Shown here piece by piece: positions 8,715 through 17,414 of a stretch of 44,468 bases of DNA. The stretch comes from Solihabitans fulvus (GTDB lineage: Bacteria; Actinomycetota; Actinomycetes; Mycobacteriales; Pseudonocardiaceae). The stretch is taken from assembly GCF_008386585.1 (NCBI RefSeq), contig NZ_VUOB01000065.1:1-44468 (forward strand), in the 5' to 3' direction. The translations under genes and the position numbers were made by a program. Below the pieces are notes generated by a model that searched no databases, was not told where the DNA came from, and saw nothing but the letters and a program-made list of their open reading frames with translations. Each line of letters starts with the position of its first letter. The first letter of the stretch is position 1.

Positions 8715-8805
8715 CCGACCAAGTCTGCCGGTTATGGCAAGGGTTCGCCGTACTGCGATGTGCTGATCGTCGGGACGTTCCTACGGACGGGTTACGGTGC
8801 TCTGC

Positions 8806-9720
8806 GTGAAGATGATCGTGTTGGTTCCCGACGACCTCGGCCTGGCAGTCATGTCCGAAGTGGACGGTGTGCGGGCGGTCCGCTACACGCCGGGCGAGCC
8901 GCTGCCGCCGGAGGCCGCCGAGGCCGAGGTGCTGGTGCCCAGGTTCCTCGCGGGCATGGACGTGCCCGCGCTGCTCGGTGGGCTGCCGAGGCTGCGGCTG
9001 GTGCAGCTGCTCACCGCGGGCGCGGAGCAGTGGATCGGCCAACTCCCCGACGGCGTCGCGCTGTCCACCGGGCGGGGCGCGCACGGCGGCAGCACCGCGG
9101 AGTGGGTGGTCGGCGCGCTGCTGGCCATCTACCGCGACCTGTTCTCGTTCGAGCGGTCCCGCGAACGGTCCAGCTGGGACCACCACACGACGGACACCAT
9201 GCAGGGCAAGCGGGTGCTCGTGGTCGGCGCTGGCGACCTCGGCGACCAGCTGCGCCGCCGCATCGAGCCCTTCGACGCGACCGTCACCCTGGTCGGCCGC
9301 GCGGCGCGGGACGGCGTGCACGGCGTCGACGAGCTGCCCGACCTGCTCGGCTCGCACGACGCCGTGGTGGTCGTGGTGCCGCTGACCAGCGAGACCAAGG
9401 GCATGGTTGACGCCGAGTTCCTCGCCGCGATGGCCGACGGCGCGGTGCTGGTGAACGCCGCGCGCGGGCCGGTGGTGGACACCGACGCGCTGCTCGCCGA
9501 GTTGACCAGCGGTCGGCTGCTGGCCGCGCTGGACGTCACCGACCCCGAGCCGCTGCCCGAGGACCATCCACTGTGGACCGCGCCGGGCCTGCTGCTGACG
9601 CCGCACGTGGCCGGCAGCTGCCGTGGCCTCGGGGAACGCGCCTACGCGGTGGCGAAGGCCGAGATCGCCAGGTTCGTCGCCGGGCGGGAACCGGCCAACC
9701 TCGTGCGCGGCGAGTACTGA
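8806..9720 (+). CDS. NAD-dependent 2-hydroxyacid dehydrogenase
   Basis: A 304-residue D-isomer-specific 2-hydroxyacid dehydrogenase, related to phosphoglycerate dehydrogenase and hydroxypyruvate/glyoxylate reductases. The Rossmann motif is VVGAGDLGDQ; catalytic Arg, Glu and His sit in NAARGPVVD, DVTDPEPLPEDHP and TPHVAGS. It has no ACT domain, unlike SerA at 17569. Start GTG 8806 is chosen because TACGGT (8793-8798) is seven bases upstream, as for a leaderless transcript; GTG 8797 and ATG 8812 are alternatives. The exact substrate cannot be read from the sequence. Confidence 0.88.
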   Translation: MKMIVLVPDDLGLAVMSEVDGVRAVRYTPGEPLPPEAAEAEVLVPRFLAGMDVPALLGGLPRLRLVQLLTAGAEQWIGQLPDGVALSTGRGAHGGSTAEWVVGALLAIYRDLFSFERSRERSSWDHHTTDTMQGKRVLVVGAGDLGDQLRRRIEPFDATVTLVGRAARDGVHGVDELPDLLGSHDAVVVVVPLTSETKGMVDAEFLAAMADGAVLVNAARGPVVDTDALLAELTSGRLLAALDVTDPEPLPEDHPLWTAPGLLLTPHVAGSCRGLGERAYAVAKAEIARFVAGREPANLVRGEY

Positions 9721-9728
9721 TCACGTTA

Positions 9729-9900
9729 GAGCTCCTAACACAATGGCGTTCGATCAGGGAGCGGCGGCCAGGTGGGCGAGATGTCTCGCAGGGGTCGTGA
9801 CCGGAGGAAGGAGGCATGACGGAGTCATGGTGACTGACGACAACGCCGCAGGTCGTCTGCCTGGGCGTCGCGCGCCGAACAGTCATTGTGTTAAGAGCTC
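9729..9900. mobile_element. MITE-like element, 172 bp
   Basis: Terminal inverted repeats GAGCTCCTAACACAATG (9729-9745) and CATTGTGTTAAGAGCTC (9884-9900) match at 16 of 17 positions. TTA flanks both ends (9726-9728 and 9901-9903), as a target-site duplication would. GAG ends with a TNA target are known for the IS1031 group of the IS5 family, so a non-autonomous relative is plausible. There is no transposase inside. The core holds GGAGGAAGGAGG (9803-9814), a small hairpin (9815-9829) and two tiny overlapping reading frames. Alternatively the ends are two copies of a palindromic operator built on AAGAGCTCTT. Confidence 0.6.
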
Positions 9901-9976
9901 TTAGTCCGTTCGTAGTAATACGCACCGCCAGGTGGCCGCTCGCGGGCTCCGGCCCGTGGGCCTACCGTGCCGGAGC

Positions 9977-10714
9977 GTGACCACACACGACGAAGGGTCC
10001 TACACGGTCGGGGGAGTACGGGAAGGAGCACATCACCTCGACGAGCACGCGTCGTACTTCGACGACTCGGCCTACGAGCGGGCCGGCGGCTACGAGCCGG
10101 CTGGCGCTTACGAGCCGACTGCGGCCTACGAGCCGACCGCGGCCTACGAGCCTGCGGATGGCGCCACGTTGACGGAGCCGACGTCCAGGCTGGACGACGG
10201 CGACGAGGAGCCGCGCAGGCTCGGCTGGCACGCCGGGGCCGACATCGGCCTGATCGTGCTGCGGCTGGCGCTCGGCGGCAGATTTCTGTTGCACGGGCTA
10301 CAGGAGGTCTTCGGGCTGTTCGGCGGCTCCGGCATCTCCGGGCTCAGCAGCTTCCTGGCCGAAGCGGGTTTCCAACACACCAGGGTTCTCGCCTGGGTCT
10401 GCGGTGTCACCGAGTTGGCCGGCGGCGGGCTGCTGGTGCTCGGCCTGTTCACGCCGCTGGCGGCGGCAGGCCTGCTCGGCCTGCTGGCCAACGCGATCAC
10501 GCTCAAGTGGCGCGGCGGCGTGCTCGGCGCGAACGGCTACGAGCACGAGGCCATGCTGGCCGCGGCGGCGTTCGCGCTGCTGTTCGCCGGCCCCGGCCGG
10601 GTGGCGCTGGACAACGGCCGGCCGTGGTTCCGCCGCCCGGTGCTCAGCGGCTTCCTCTGTCTGCTGCTGACGGCGGCCGCCGCCTGCGTGACCCTGCTGG
10701 TCCTGCGCCACTGA
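9977..10714 (+). CDS. DoxX family membrane protein
   Basis: A 245-residue membrane protein. The first 90 residues are acidic and disordered-looking with a tandem AYEPT/AYEPA repeat (about residues 33-53), followed by a DoxX four-helix domain (IVLRLALGGRFLLHGLQEVF; VTELAGGGLLVLGLF; the LLGLLANAITLKW helix; and a last C-terminal helix). Its orthologue by position, Rv3005c, forms a membrane oxidoreductase complex with SodA and SseA in M. tuberculosis (from memory); no such partner lies in this window. GTG 9977 is preferred: TACCGT at 9963-9968 suggests a near-leaderless transcript. The MITE-like element ends 76 bases upstream. Confidence 0.87.
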   Translation: MTTHDEGSYTVGGVREGAHHLDEHASYFDDSAYERAGGYEPAGAYEPTAAYEPTAAYEPADGATLTEPTSRLDDGDEEPRRLGWHAGADIGLIVLRLALGGRFLLHGLQEVFGLFGGSGISGLSSFLAEAGFQHTRVLAWVCGVTELAGGGLLVLGLFTPLAAAGLLGLLANAITLKWRGGVLGANGYEHEAMLAAAAFALLFAGPGRVALDNGRPWFRRPVLSGFLCLLLTAAAACVTLLVLRH

Positions 10715-10724
10715 CCCGAGGCCC

Positions 10725-10777
10725 GTCATGAAGGGGCCCACCAGGACACCGAACGTCCTGATGGGCCCCTTCATGAC
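10725..10777. terminator. Bidirectional terminator, doxX/ilvD
   Basis: A 23-base inverted repeat (10725-10747 with 10755-10777) with one mismatch and a 7-base loop, core ATGAAGGGGCCCA, between the convergent doxX and ilvD. It has no long T run, so its strength comes from the stem. Confidence 0.8.
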
Positions 10778-10795
10778 CTACTTGTTGACGATGAC

Positions 10796-12640
10796 TTACT
10801 TGTTGACGTCGCGGACCGCGCCGGTGGAGGCCGCGGTGGCCATCCGGGCGTAGGCGCGCAGCGCGGTGGACACCGGGCGGACCCGGTCGACCGGCTGCCA
10901 CGGGCGCTCGCTCGACTCCATCTTCGCCCTGCGCTCGGCCAGCACCTCGTCGTCGACGAGGAGTTCGAGCCGCCGCTCGTGCACGTCGATCAGGATCTGG
11001 TCGCCGTCCTGGACCAGGCCGATCACGCCGCCGCCCGCCGCCTCCGGCGAGACGTGCCCGATCGACAGGCCCGACGAGCCGCCGGAGAACCGACCGTCGG
11101 TGACCAGCGCGCACTTCTTGCCGAGCCCCGCGCCCTTGAGGAACGCCGTGGGGTGCAGCATCTCCTGCATGCCGGGCCCGCCGGACGGGCCCTCATACCG
11201 GACGACCAGCACCTCGCCCGCCTGGATCTCCCGCTTGAGGATCGCCGACACGGCCTGCTCCTGGCTCTCCACCACGCGGGCGGGGCCCTGGAAGTGGAAC
11301 AGGTCCTCGTTGATGCCGGCCGCCTTGATCACCGCGCCGTCCTCGGCGAGGTTGCCGCGCAGTACGGCCAGCCCGCCGTCCACGGTGTAGGCGTGCGCGA
11401 GGTCGCGGATGCAGCCGCCCTCGGCGTCGGTGTCCAGCGAGGACCATCGGTTCTCGGTGGAGAAAGCCTTGGTGGTGCGCACCCCGCCCGGCGCGGCGTG
11501 GAACAGCTCGACCGCCCGCTCCGACGGCGACTCGGCGCGGATGTCCCATTCGCCGAGCCACTGTTGCAGGGACGGGCTGTGCACGGCGTGCACGTCCCGG
11601 TTCAGCAGGCCCGCCCGGTCCAGTTCGCCGAGGATGGCGGGGATGCCGCCGGCCCGGTGCACGTCCTCCATGTGGTAGTCGGAGTTCGGCGCGACCTTCG
11701 ACAGGCACGGCACCCGCCGGCTGATCGCGTCGATGTCCTCCAGCGTGAAGGGGATCTCGCCCTCGTGCGCCGCGGCGAGGATGTGCAGCACGGTGTTGGT
11801 GGAGCCGCCCATCGCCATGTCCAGCGCCATCGCGTTCTCGAACGCCTTGCGGTTGGCGATGGAGCGGGGCAGCGCCGACTCGTCGTCCTCGCCGTACCAG
11901 CGCCGGCACAGCTCGACCACGGTCCGGCCGGCGTTTTCGAACAGCTCGCGGCGGGAGGCGTGCGTGGCCAGCGTGGAACCGTTGCCGGGCAACGCGAGGC
12001 CGAGCGCCTCGGTGAGGCAGTTCATCGAGTTGGCGGTGAACATGCCGGAGCAGGACCCGCAGGTCGGGCACGCGGACCGCTCGACCTCGGCGAGGCCGGC
12101 GTCGTCGACCTCGGAGCTGGCGGACGCGGAGATCGCGGTGATCAGGTCGGTCGGGGCTTGGGCGACGCCACCGACCACGACCGCCTTGCCGGCCTCCATC
12201 GGGCCGCCGGAGACGAACACCACCGGGATGTTCAGCCGCAGCGCGGCGTTCAGCATGCCCGGCGTGATCTTGTCGCAGTTGGAGATGCAGACCAGGGCGT
12301 CGGCCTGGTGCCCGTTCACCATGTACTCGACGGCGTCGGCGATGATCTCGCGGGAGGGCAGCGAGTAGAGCATTCCGCTGTGTCCCATGGCGATGCCGTC
12401 GTCGACGGCGATCGTGTGGAACTCGCGCGGCACGCCGCCTGCCTCGCGGATCGCGTCCGCGACGATGTCGCCGAGGTCGCGCAGGTGCACGTGACCCGGC
12501 ACGAACTGCGTGTAGGAGTTGGCGATCGCCACGATCGGCTTGCCGAAGTCGTCGTCGGTCATGCCGGTGGCCCGCCACAACGAGCGGGCGCCCGCGGCGT
12601 TGCGGCCGTGGGTGGTGACGCGGGACCGGAGCTGGGGCAC
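10796..12640 (-). CDS. ilvD: Dihydroxy-acid dehydratase
   Basis: IlvD, 614 residues, dehydrates 2,3-dihydroxy-3-methylbutyrate and -valerate to the keto acids of valine and isoleucine. Iron-sulfur ligands and metal site are visible: Asp81 (AVDDGIAMGH), Cys122 (CISNCDKITPGM) and the CPTCGSCSGMF cluster. Length and motifs match the long E. coli type. Start GTG 12640 has GGAGGA five bases upstream; in-frame sequence further upstream lacks family similarity. It is transcribed against the ilvBNC operon and follows the PH-domain gene by 80 bases. The last codons and stop are imperfectly repeated directly downstream (see findings). Confidence 0.96.
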   Translation of the reverse strand: MPQLRSRVTTHGRNAAGARSLWRATGMTDDDFGKPIVAIANSYTQFVPGHVHLRDLGDIVADAIREAGGVPREFHTIAVDDGIAMGHSGMLYSLPSREIIADAVEYMVNGHQADALVCISNCDKITPGMLNAALRLNIPVVFVSGGPMEAGKAVVVGGVAQAPTDLITAISASASSEVDDAGLAEVERSACPTCGSCSGMFTANSMNCLTEALGLALPGNGSTLATHASRRELFENAGRTVVELCRRWYGEDDESALPRSIANRKAFENAMALDMAMGGSTNTVLHILAAAHEGEIPFTLEDIDAISRRVPCLSKVAPNSDYHMEDVHRAGGIPAILGELDRAGLLNRDVHAVHSPSLQQWLGEWDIRAESPSERAVELFHAAPGGVRTTKAFSTENRWSSLDTDAEGGCIRDLAHAYTVDGGLAVLRGNLAEDGAVIKAAGINEDLFHFQGPARVVESQEQAVSAILKREIQAGEVLVVRYEGPSGGPGMQEMLHPTAFLKGAGLGKKCALVTDGRFSGGSSGLSIGHVSPEAAGGGVIGLVQDGDQILIDVHERRLELLVDDEVLAERRAKMESSERPWQPVDRVRPVSTALRAYARMATAASTGAVRDVNK

Positions 12641-12720
12641 GGCTCCTCCAGAGGGAGAACAGCAGTATTCGATAACGAGGCGCCGGGTGGGCACCCTGGT
12701 GGGGAGCGGTGTTTTCGAGG

Positions 12721-13194
12721 CTACTCCGCGGCCGAGGGGTCGCCCATCCGACCGCCGCTCATGGCGGCCAGCAGTGACAGGTGCCTTGCCCGCACCGCGG
12801 GCAGCGGGACCTCGGTCTCGTCGTCGAGTACCGCCACGGCCCACGACTTCGCGCCGACCTTCACTGCGGCGACCTCCGCCCACGGCAGGTCGCGCCCGCC
12901 GAAGGTGGTCCTGGCCACCAGGCGTTCCCGGTCGACGACCGTCCGGTTGCGCACCACCCACACGCCGATGGCGAGCGGCACCAGGTAGATGACCTGGAGG
13001 CCCGGCTTGGCGAACGCGATCGGCGTCGCGCACATCGCCGCGAACAGGACGGCGAGCAGCGCGATGCCGGGGACGCGGAACACCAGCTTCGGCGGCAGCT
13101 GGGGCTGGGGCTCGTGCGGTGTCGTCGCGGCCTCGTCGCCGCTGGTCTCGGCGGGCCGGTCTTCGGTGTCCACACACCAATGGTCCCATCCCAC
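12721..13194 (-). CDS. PH domain membrane protein (Cfp6-like)
   Basis: A 157-residue protein with two hydrophobic segments (about 41-60 and 66-80), then a bacterial PH-like domain (NRTVVDRERLVARTTFGGRD, LPWAEVAAVKV, WAVAVLDD, ending GGRMGDPS). The same layout is found in mycobacterial Cfp6 (Rv3004), which lies at the same place beside ilvB (from memory). The molecular role of this family is unknown; it is a membrane-anchored PH fold. ATG 13194 is given; GTG 13173 is a possible shorter start. The gene diverges from the ilvB leader and is upstream of ilvD on the same strand. Confidence 0.82.
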   Translation of the reverse strand: MGWDHWCVDTEDRPAETSGDEAATTPHEPQPQLPPKLVFRVPGIALLAVLFAAMCATPIAFAKPGLQVIYLVPLAIGVWVVRNRTVVDRERLVARTTFGGRDLPWAEVAAVKVGAKSWAVAVLDDETEVPLPAVRARHLSLLAAMSGGRMGDPSAAE

Positions 13195-13328
13195 TTTCGG
13201 TGGACCTCAGCCGGCCGGCTCGGCGCGACCGGTCGGCGGACGGTCGCATAGTCGCAGGTCAGGGCGATCTGGACGCGGGTAGGTCGCCGAGCGAGGCGTC
13301 CACCATCCGGGAAGGTTGTCCCGCAGAG

Positions 13329-13365
13329 TTGACGGTGCCCGAAGCCGGCCGTTACCGTCAGAGCC
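13329..13365 (+). promoter_or_regulatory. ilvB operon promoter
   Basis: TTGACG (13329-13334), an 18-base spacer and TACCGT (13353-13358). Transcription would start at about 13365-13366, the first base of the leader peptide ATG, so the leader would be translated as a leaderless mRNA. Confidence 0.7.
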
Positions 13366-13413
13366 ATGCAGCGCACGCTCGTTCTCGTACTTTCCAGGCG
13401 CGTCGACGCCTAG
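13366..13413 (+). CDS. ilvB leader peptide (attenuation)
   Basis: A 15-residue ORF, MQRTLVLVLSRRVDA, with five consecutive Leu/Val codons (13378-13392: CTC GTT CTC GTA CTT), several of them rare in this GC-rich genome. Leader peptides of this kind control ilvBNC by ribosome-mediated attenuation in actinobacteria (known for Corynebacterium and Streptomyces). The stop codon is 13411-13413. The 5' arm of the first downstream hairpin lies in its last five codons, where a ribosome stalled on the Leu/Val codons would cover it. Confidence 0.85.
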   Translation: MQRTLVLVLSRRVDA

Positions 13414-13474
13414 GCAGAACTGCTGCGTCGACGCGCGACCCTCGTACGGCCACACCGGTCGGCGGGGGTTTTTT
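13397..13474 (+). promoter_or_regulatory. ilvB transcription attenuator
   Basis: Hairpin 1:2 pairs 13398-13409 with 13425-13436 perfectly (12 bp). The terminator pairs ACCCTCG (13438-13444) with CGGGGGT (13463-13469), with GGCC/GGTC inside, and is followed by six T (13469-13474). An alternative pairing of 13432-13440 with 13457-13464 would use both arm 2 and the terminator and could act as antiterminator. Low charged Leu/Val-tRNA should stall the ribosome over arm 1 and favour read-through into ilvB. Structures were drawn by eye. Confidence 0.75.
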
Positions 13475-13514
13475 AGTGCCTGAAGATGTCACCCCGACCC
13501 ACGAGGCAGACCAG

Positions 13515-15374
13515 ATGACCAGCGCAACCTCGCGACAAGCCCCGGCTCAGGGCGAGACTCCGTCGCCAAGCACAGGTCCACGCCCAGGGCCCCGGCCCAA
13601 GCCGACGCCACCCGGCGGCGCACCCGTCCGGGTAACCGGCGCCCAGTCACTCGTCCGCTCGCTCGAAGCCGTCGGCTGTGAGGTCGTGTTCGGCATTCCA
13701 GGCGGCACCATCCTGCCGGCCTACGACCCGCTGCTCGACTCGACCAAGGTCCGGCACGTCCTGGTCCGGCACGAACAGGGCGCCGGGCACGCCGCAACCG
13801 GCTACGCGCAGGCCACCGGCAAGGTCGGTGTGTGCATGGCCACGTCCGGCCCCGGCGCGACGAACCTGGTCACCCCGCTGGCCGACGCCAACATGGACTC
13901 CGTGCCCGTCGTCGCCATCACCGGCCAGCAGAGCAGGGCGCTGATCGGCACGGATGCCTTCCAGGAAGCCGACATCTGCGGCATCACGATGCCGATCACC
14001 AAGCACAACTTCCTGGTGACCGAGCCCGCGGACATCCCGAGGGCGATCGCCGAGGCGTTCCACATCGCCTCGACCGGCCGGCCCGGCCCGGTCCTGGTCG
14101 ACATCCCCAAGGACGTGCTCCAGGAGACCACCACCTTCTCCTGGCCGCCCGAGCTACGGCTGCCCGGCTACCGGCCGACGACCCGGCCGCACAGCAAGCA
14201 GGTCCGCGAGGCGGCCAAGCTGATCAGCGGCGCGCAGCGGCCCGTGCTGTACGTGGGCGGCGGCGTCATCAAGGCCGACGCGCACGCCGAGCTGCTGGCG
14301 CTGGCCGAGCTGACCGGCATCCCGGTCGTCACCACGCTGATGGCCCGCGGCGCGTTCCCCGACTCGCACCCGCAGCACGTCGGCATGCCTGGCATGCACG
14401 GCTCGGTCACCGCCGTCGCCGCCATGCAGCGCGCCGACCTGCTGGTGGCGCTCGGCGCGCGGTTCGACGACCGGGTCACCGGCCAGCTCGCCACGTTCGC
14501 GCCGGACGCGGCGATCGTGCACGCCGACATCGACCCGGCCGAGATCTCCAAGAACCGCAGGGCCGACGTGCCGATCGTGGGCGACTGCAAGGAGATCATC
14601 GCCGAGCTGATCGAGGCGGCGCGGGCCGAACACGAGACAGCGGGCGGGAAGCCCGACCTGTCCGAGTGGTGGACCCAGCTGGACTCCTGGCGCGACACGT
14701 TCCCGCTCGGCTACGACTGGCCTGCGGACGGCACGCTGTCCCCGCAGCACGTGATCGAGCGGATCGGCGCCCTGGTCGGCCCGGACGCCCTGTACACGGC
14801 GGGCGTCGGCCAGCACCAGATGTGGGCGGCGCAGTTCATCCGGTACGAGAACCCGAGGTCGTGGATCAACTCGGGCGGGCTCGGCACGATGGGCTTCGCC
14901 GTGCCGGCCGCGATGGGCGCCAAGGCTGGCGCGCCGGACAAGCAGGTCTGGGCGATCGACGGCGACGGCTGTTTCCAGATGACCAACCAGGAACTGGCCA
15001 CCTGTGCCATCGAGGGGCTGCCGATCAAGGTCGCCGTCATCAACAACGGCAACCTCGGCATGGTCCGGCAGTGGCAGAACCTGTTCTACGGGGAGCGGTA
15101 CTCCCAGACTGACCTCGGCACGCACAAGCACCGCATCCCGGACTTCAAGCTGCTCGCCGAGGCCTACGGCTGCGCTGGCCTGCGCTGCGAGTCGCGGGAC
15201 CAGGTCGACGAGATCATCAAGCAGGCCATCGAGATCAACGACCGTCCGGTGGTGATCGACTTCGTGGTGGGCAAGGATGCCCAGGTCTGGCCGATGGTCA
15301 CGGCCGGCAAGAGCAACGACGAGATCCAGGCCGCCCGGGGCATCCGCCCGCTGTTCGACGAGGATGACGTCTGA
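13515..15374 (+). CDS. ilvB: Acetolactate synthase, large subunit
   Basis: IlvB, 619 residues, the thiamine-diphosphate enzyme that condenses two pyruvates, or pyruvate and 2-ketobutyrate, at the first shared step of valine, leucine and isoleucine synthesis. Seen are the ThDP glutamate (HEQGAGHAATGYA), the FAD/quinone-fold middle domain (GARFDDRVTG) and the GDGCFQMTNQEL...NNGNLGM ThDP-Mg motif. The first 35 residues are a Pro/Gly/Ser-rich extension before VTGAQSLVRSLE. Start ATG 13515; GTG 13476, directly after the attenuator T run, is in frame and cannot be excluded. ilvN begins two bases after the stop. Confidence 0.96.
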   Translation: MTSATSRQAPAQGETPSPSTGPRPGPRPKPTPPGGAPVRVTGAQSLVRSLEAVGCEVVFGIPGGTILPAYDPLLDSTKVRHVLVRHEQGAGHAATGYAQATGKVGVCMATSGPGATNLVTPLADANMDSVPVVAITGQQSRALIGTDAFQEADICGITMPITKHNFLVTEPADIPRAIAEAFHIASTGRPGPVLVDIPKDVLQETTTFSWPPELRLPGYRPTTRPHSKQVREAAKLISGAQRPVLYVGGGVIKADAHAELLALAELTGIPVVTTLMARGAFPDSHPQHVGMPGMHGSVTAVAAMQRADLLVALGARFDDRVTGQLATFAPDAAIVHADIDPAEISKNRRADVPIVGDCKEIIAELIEAARAEHETAGGKPDLSEWWTQLDSWRDTFPLGYDWPADGTLSPQHVIERIGALVGPDALYTAGVGQHQMWAAQFIRYENPRSWINSGGLGTMGFAVPAAMGAKAGAPDKQVWAIDGDGCFQMTNQELATCAIEGLPIKVAVINNGNLGMVRQWQNLFYGERYSQTDLGTHKHRIPDFKLLAEAYGCAGLRCESRDQVDEIIKQAIEINDRPVVIDFVVGKDAQVWPMVTAGKSNDEIQAARGIRPLFDEDDV

Positions 15375-15376
15375 CC

Positions 15377-15883
15377 ATGACTAGGCACACGCTGAGCGTT
15401 TTGGTCGAGGACAAGCCAGGCGTCCTCGCCAGGGTCGCCGGGCTGTTCTCCCGGCGCGGTTTCAACATCGAGTCGCTCGCGGTCGGGCGCACCGAGCATC
15501 CGGACATCTCCAGGATGACGATCGTGGTGTCGGTCGACGAGCTGCCGCTTGAGCAGGTCACCAAGCAGCTCAACAAGCTCGTCAACATCATCAAGATCGT
15601 CGAGCTGGAGACGTCGGCCTCGGTGCAGCGGCAGCTCCTGCTCGTGAAGGTGCGCGCGGACGCGACGGTGCGCAGCCAGGTCCTGGAGACCGTGCAGCTG
15701 TTCCGCGCCAAGGTCGTCGACGTGTCGCCGGAGGCGGTGACGGTCGAGGCGACCGGGACGTCGGAGAAGCTCGACGCGCTGCTGCGCATGCTGGAGCCCT
15801 ACGGGCTGCGCGAGATCGTGCAGTCCGGCATGGTCGCGATCGGCCGGGGCGCCCGCTCCATCACCGCGACCGCGGTGCGCTAG
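15377..15883 (+). CDS. ilvN: Acetolactate synthase, regulatory subunit
   Basis: IlvN, 168 residues, binds branched-chain amino acids (usually valine) and gives feedback inhibition and full activity to IlvB. The N-terminal ACT domain starts at once (HTLSVLVEDKPGVLARVAGL, FSRRGFNIESLAVG) and the C-terminal half is the usual small-subunit domain (LLVKVRAD, PYGLREIVQSG). ATG 15377 is two bases after ilvB. Length is typical. Confidence 0.96.
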   Translation: MTRHTLSVLVEDKPGVLARVAGLFSRRGFNIESLAVGRTEHPDISRMTIVVSVDELPLEQVTKQLNKLVNIIKIVELETSASVQRQLLLVKVRADATVRSQVLETVQLFRAKVVDVSPEAVTVEATGTSEKLDALLRMLEPYGLREIVQSGMVAIGRGARSITATAVR

Positions 15884-15924
15884 CCATCAGGTTTCCGCTG
15901 TAAGGAAGGGAAGTACAGAGCAAC

Positions 15925-16938
<1,014 letters not shown>

Positions 16939-16955
16939 TAGTCGTACTGTGCAAT

Positions 16956-16985
16956 GGGCCCGCCGCGCATAGTCGCGGCGGGCCC
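16956..16985 (+). terminator. Hairpin after ilvC
   Basis: A perfect 12-bp GC stem (16956-16967 with 16974-16985) around CATAGT. No T run follows; probably still the operon end. Confidence 0.7.
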
Positions 16986-17028
16986 AAAGGCGTTTCCTGG
17001 CGGTCGTTCGGCCGGTATATCTTGTTAC

Positions 17029-17044
17029 CGACCGGCACCGGTCG
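17029..17044. promoter_or_regulatory. Palindrome upstream of the DUF397 gene
   Basis: CGACCGG-CA-CCGGTCG, perfect 7-base arms, 35 bases before the start codon. A possible operator; no regulator is known for it. Confidence 0.45.
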
Positions 17045-17079
17045 ACTACCCGTAGCTACCAGATATTCAGGGGACGGCA

Positions 17080-17349
17080 ATGACGACGGAGAGCGCGCCG
17101 ATCTACGACGACAAGGCCGAGGTGCGGGGCAAGCTCGACCTCACCGATGCCGAGTGGCAGCGCAGCGACGAGGGCGACCAGGAGGGGGAGCACGTCGAGG
17201 TCGCGTTCGTGCCGCACACCGACGGCGTGACCTACGTGGCGATGCGCAACTCGGCGCACCCCGAGGGGCCGGTGCTGGTGTTCACGCCGTCCGAATGGGA
17301 CGCGTTCATCGAGGGCGCCAAGGACGGCGAGTTCGACGAGCCGTGGTGA
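17080..17349 (+). CDS. DUF397 domain protein
   Basis: An 89-residue acidic protein whose second half has the DUF397 pattern (HVEVAFVPHTDGVTYVAMRN, then GPVLVFTPSEWDAFIEGAKD). DUF397 proteins are abundant in actinobacteria and usually sit beside a helix-turn-helix regulator, acting with it much as in the BldB/WhiJ systems (from memory). No such partner is here: the neighbours are ilvC and serA. GGGGA precedes ATG 17080. Its own palindrome (17029-17044) and the terminator before it suggest independent expression. Function unknown. Confidence 0.82.
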   Translation: MTTESAPIYDDKAEVRGKLDLTDAEWQRSDEGDQEGEHVEVAFVPHTDGVTYVAMRNSAHPEGPVLVFTPSEWDAFIEGAKDGEFDEPW

Positions 17350-17414
17350 CCAAGGGCTCCTGACGCGGGCCCCGGCCGAAACAATCTTTTTCCCCCGCGC
17401 ACACGGGACCTCGC

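Noticed and set aside
9830..9904. A 24-residue gene inside the MITE-like element
   Set aside because: It has a ribosome-site-like sequence upstream at long spacing, but it ends in the inverted repeat and target duplication; kept only as a remark.
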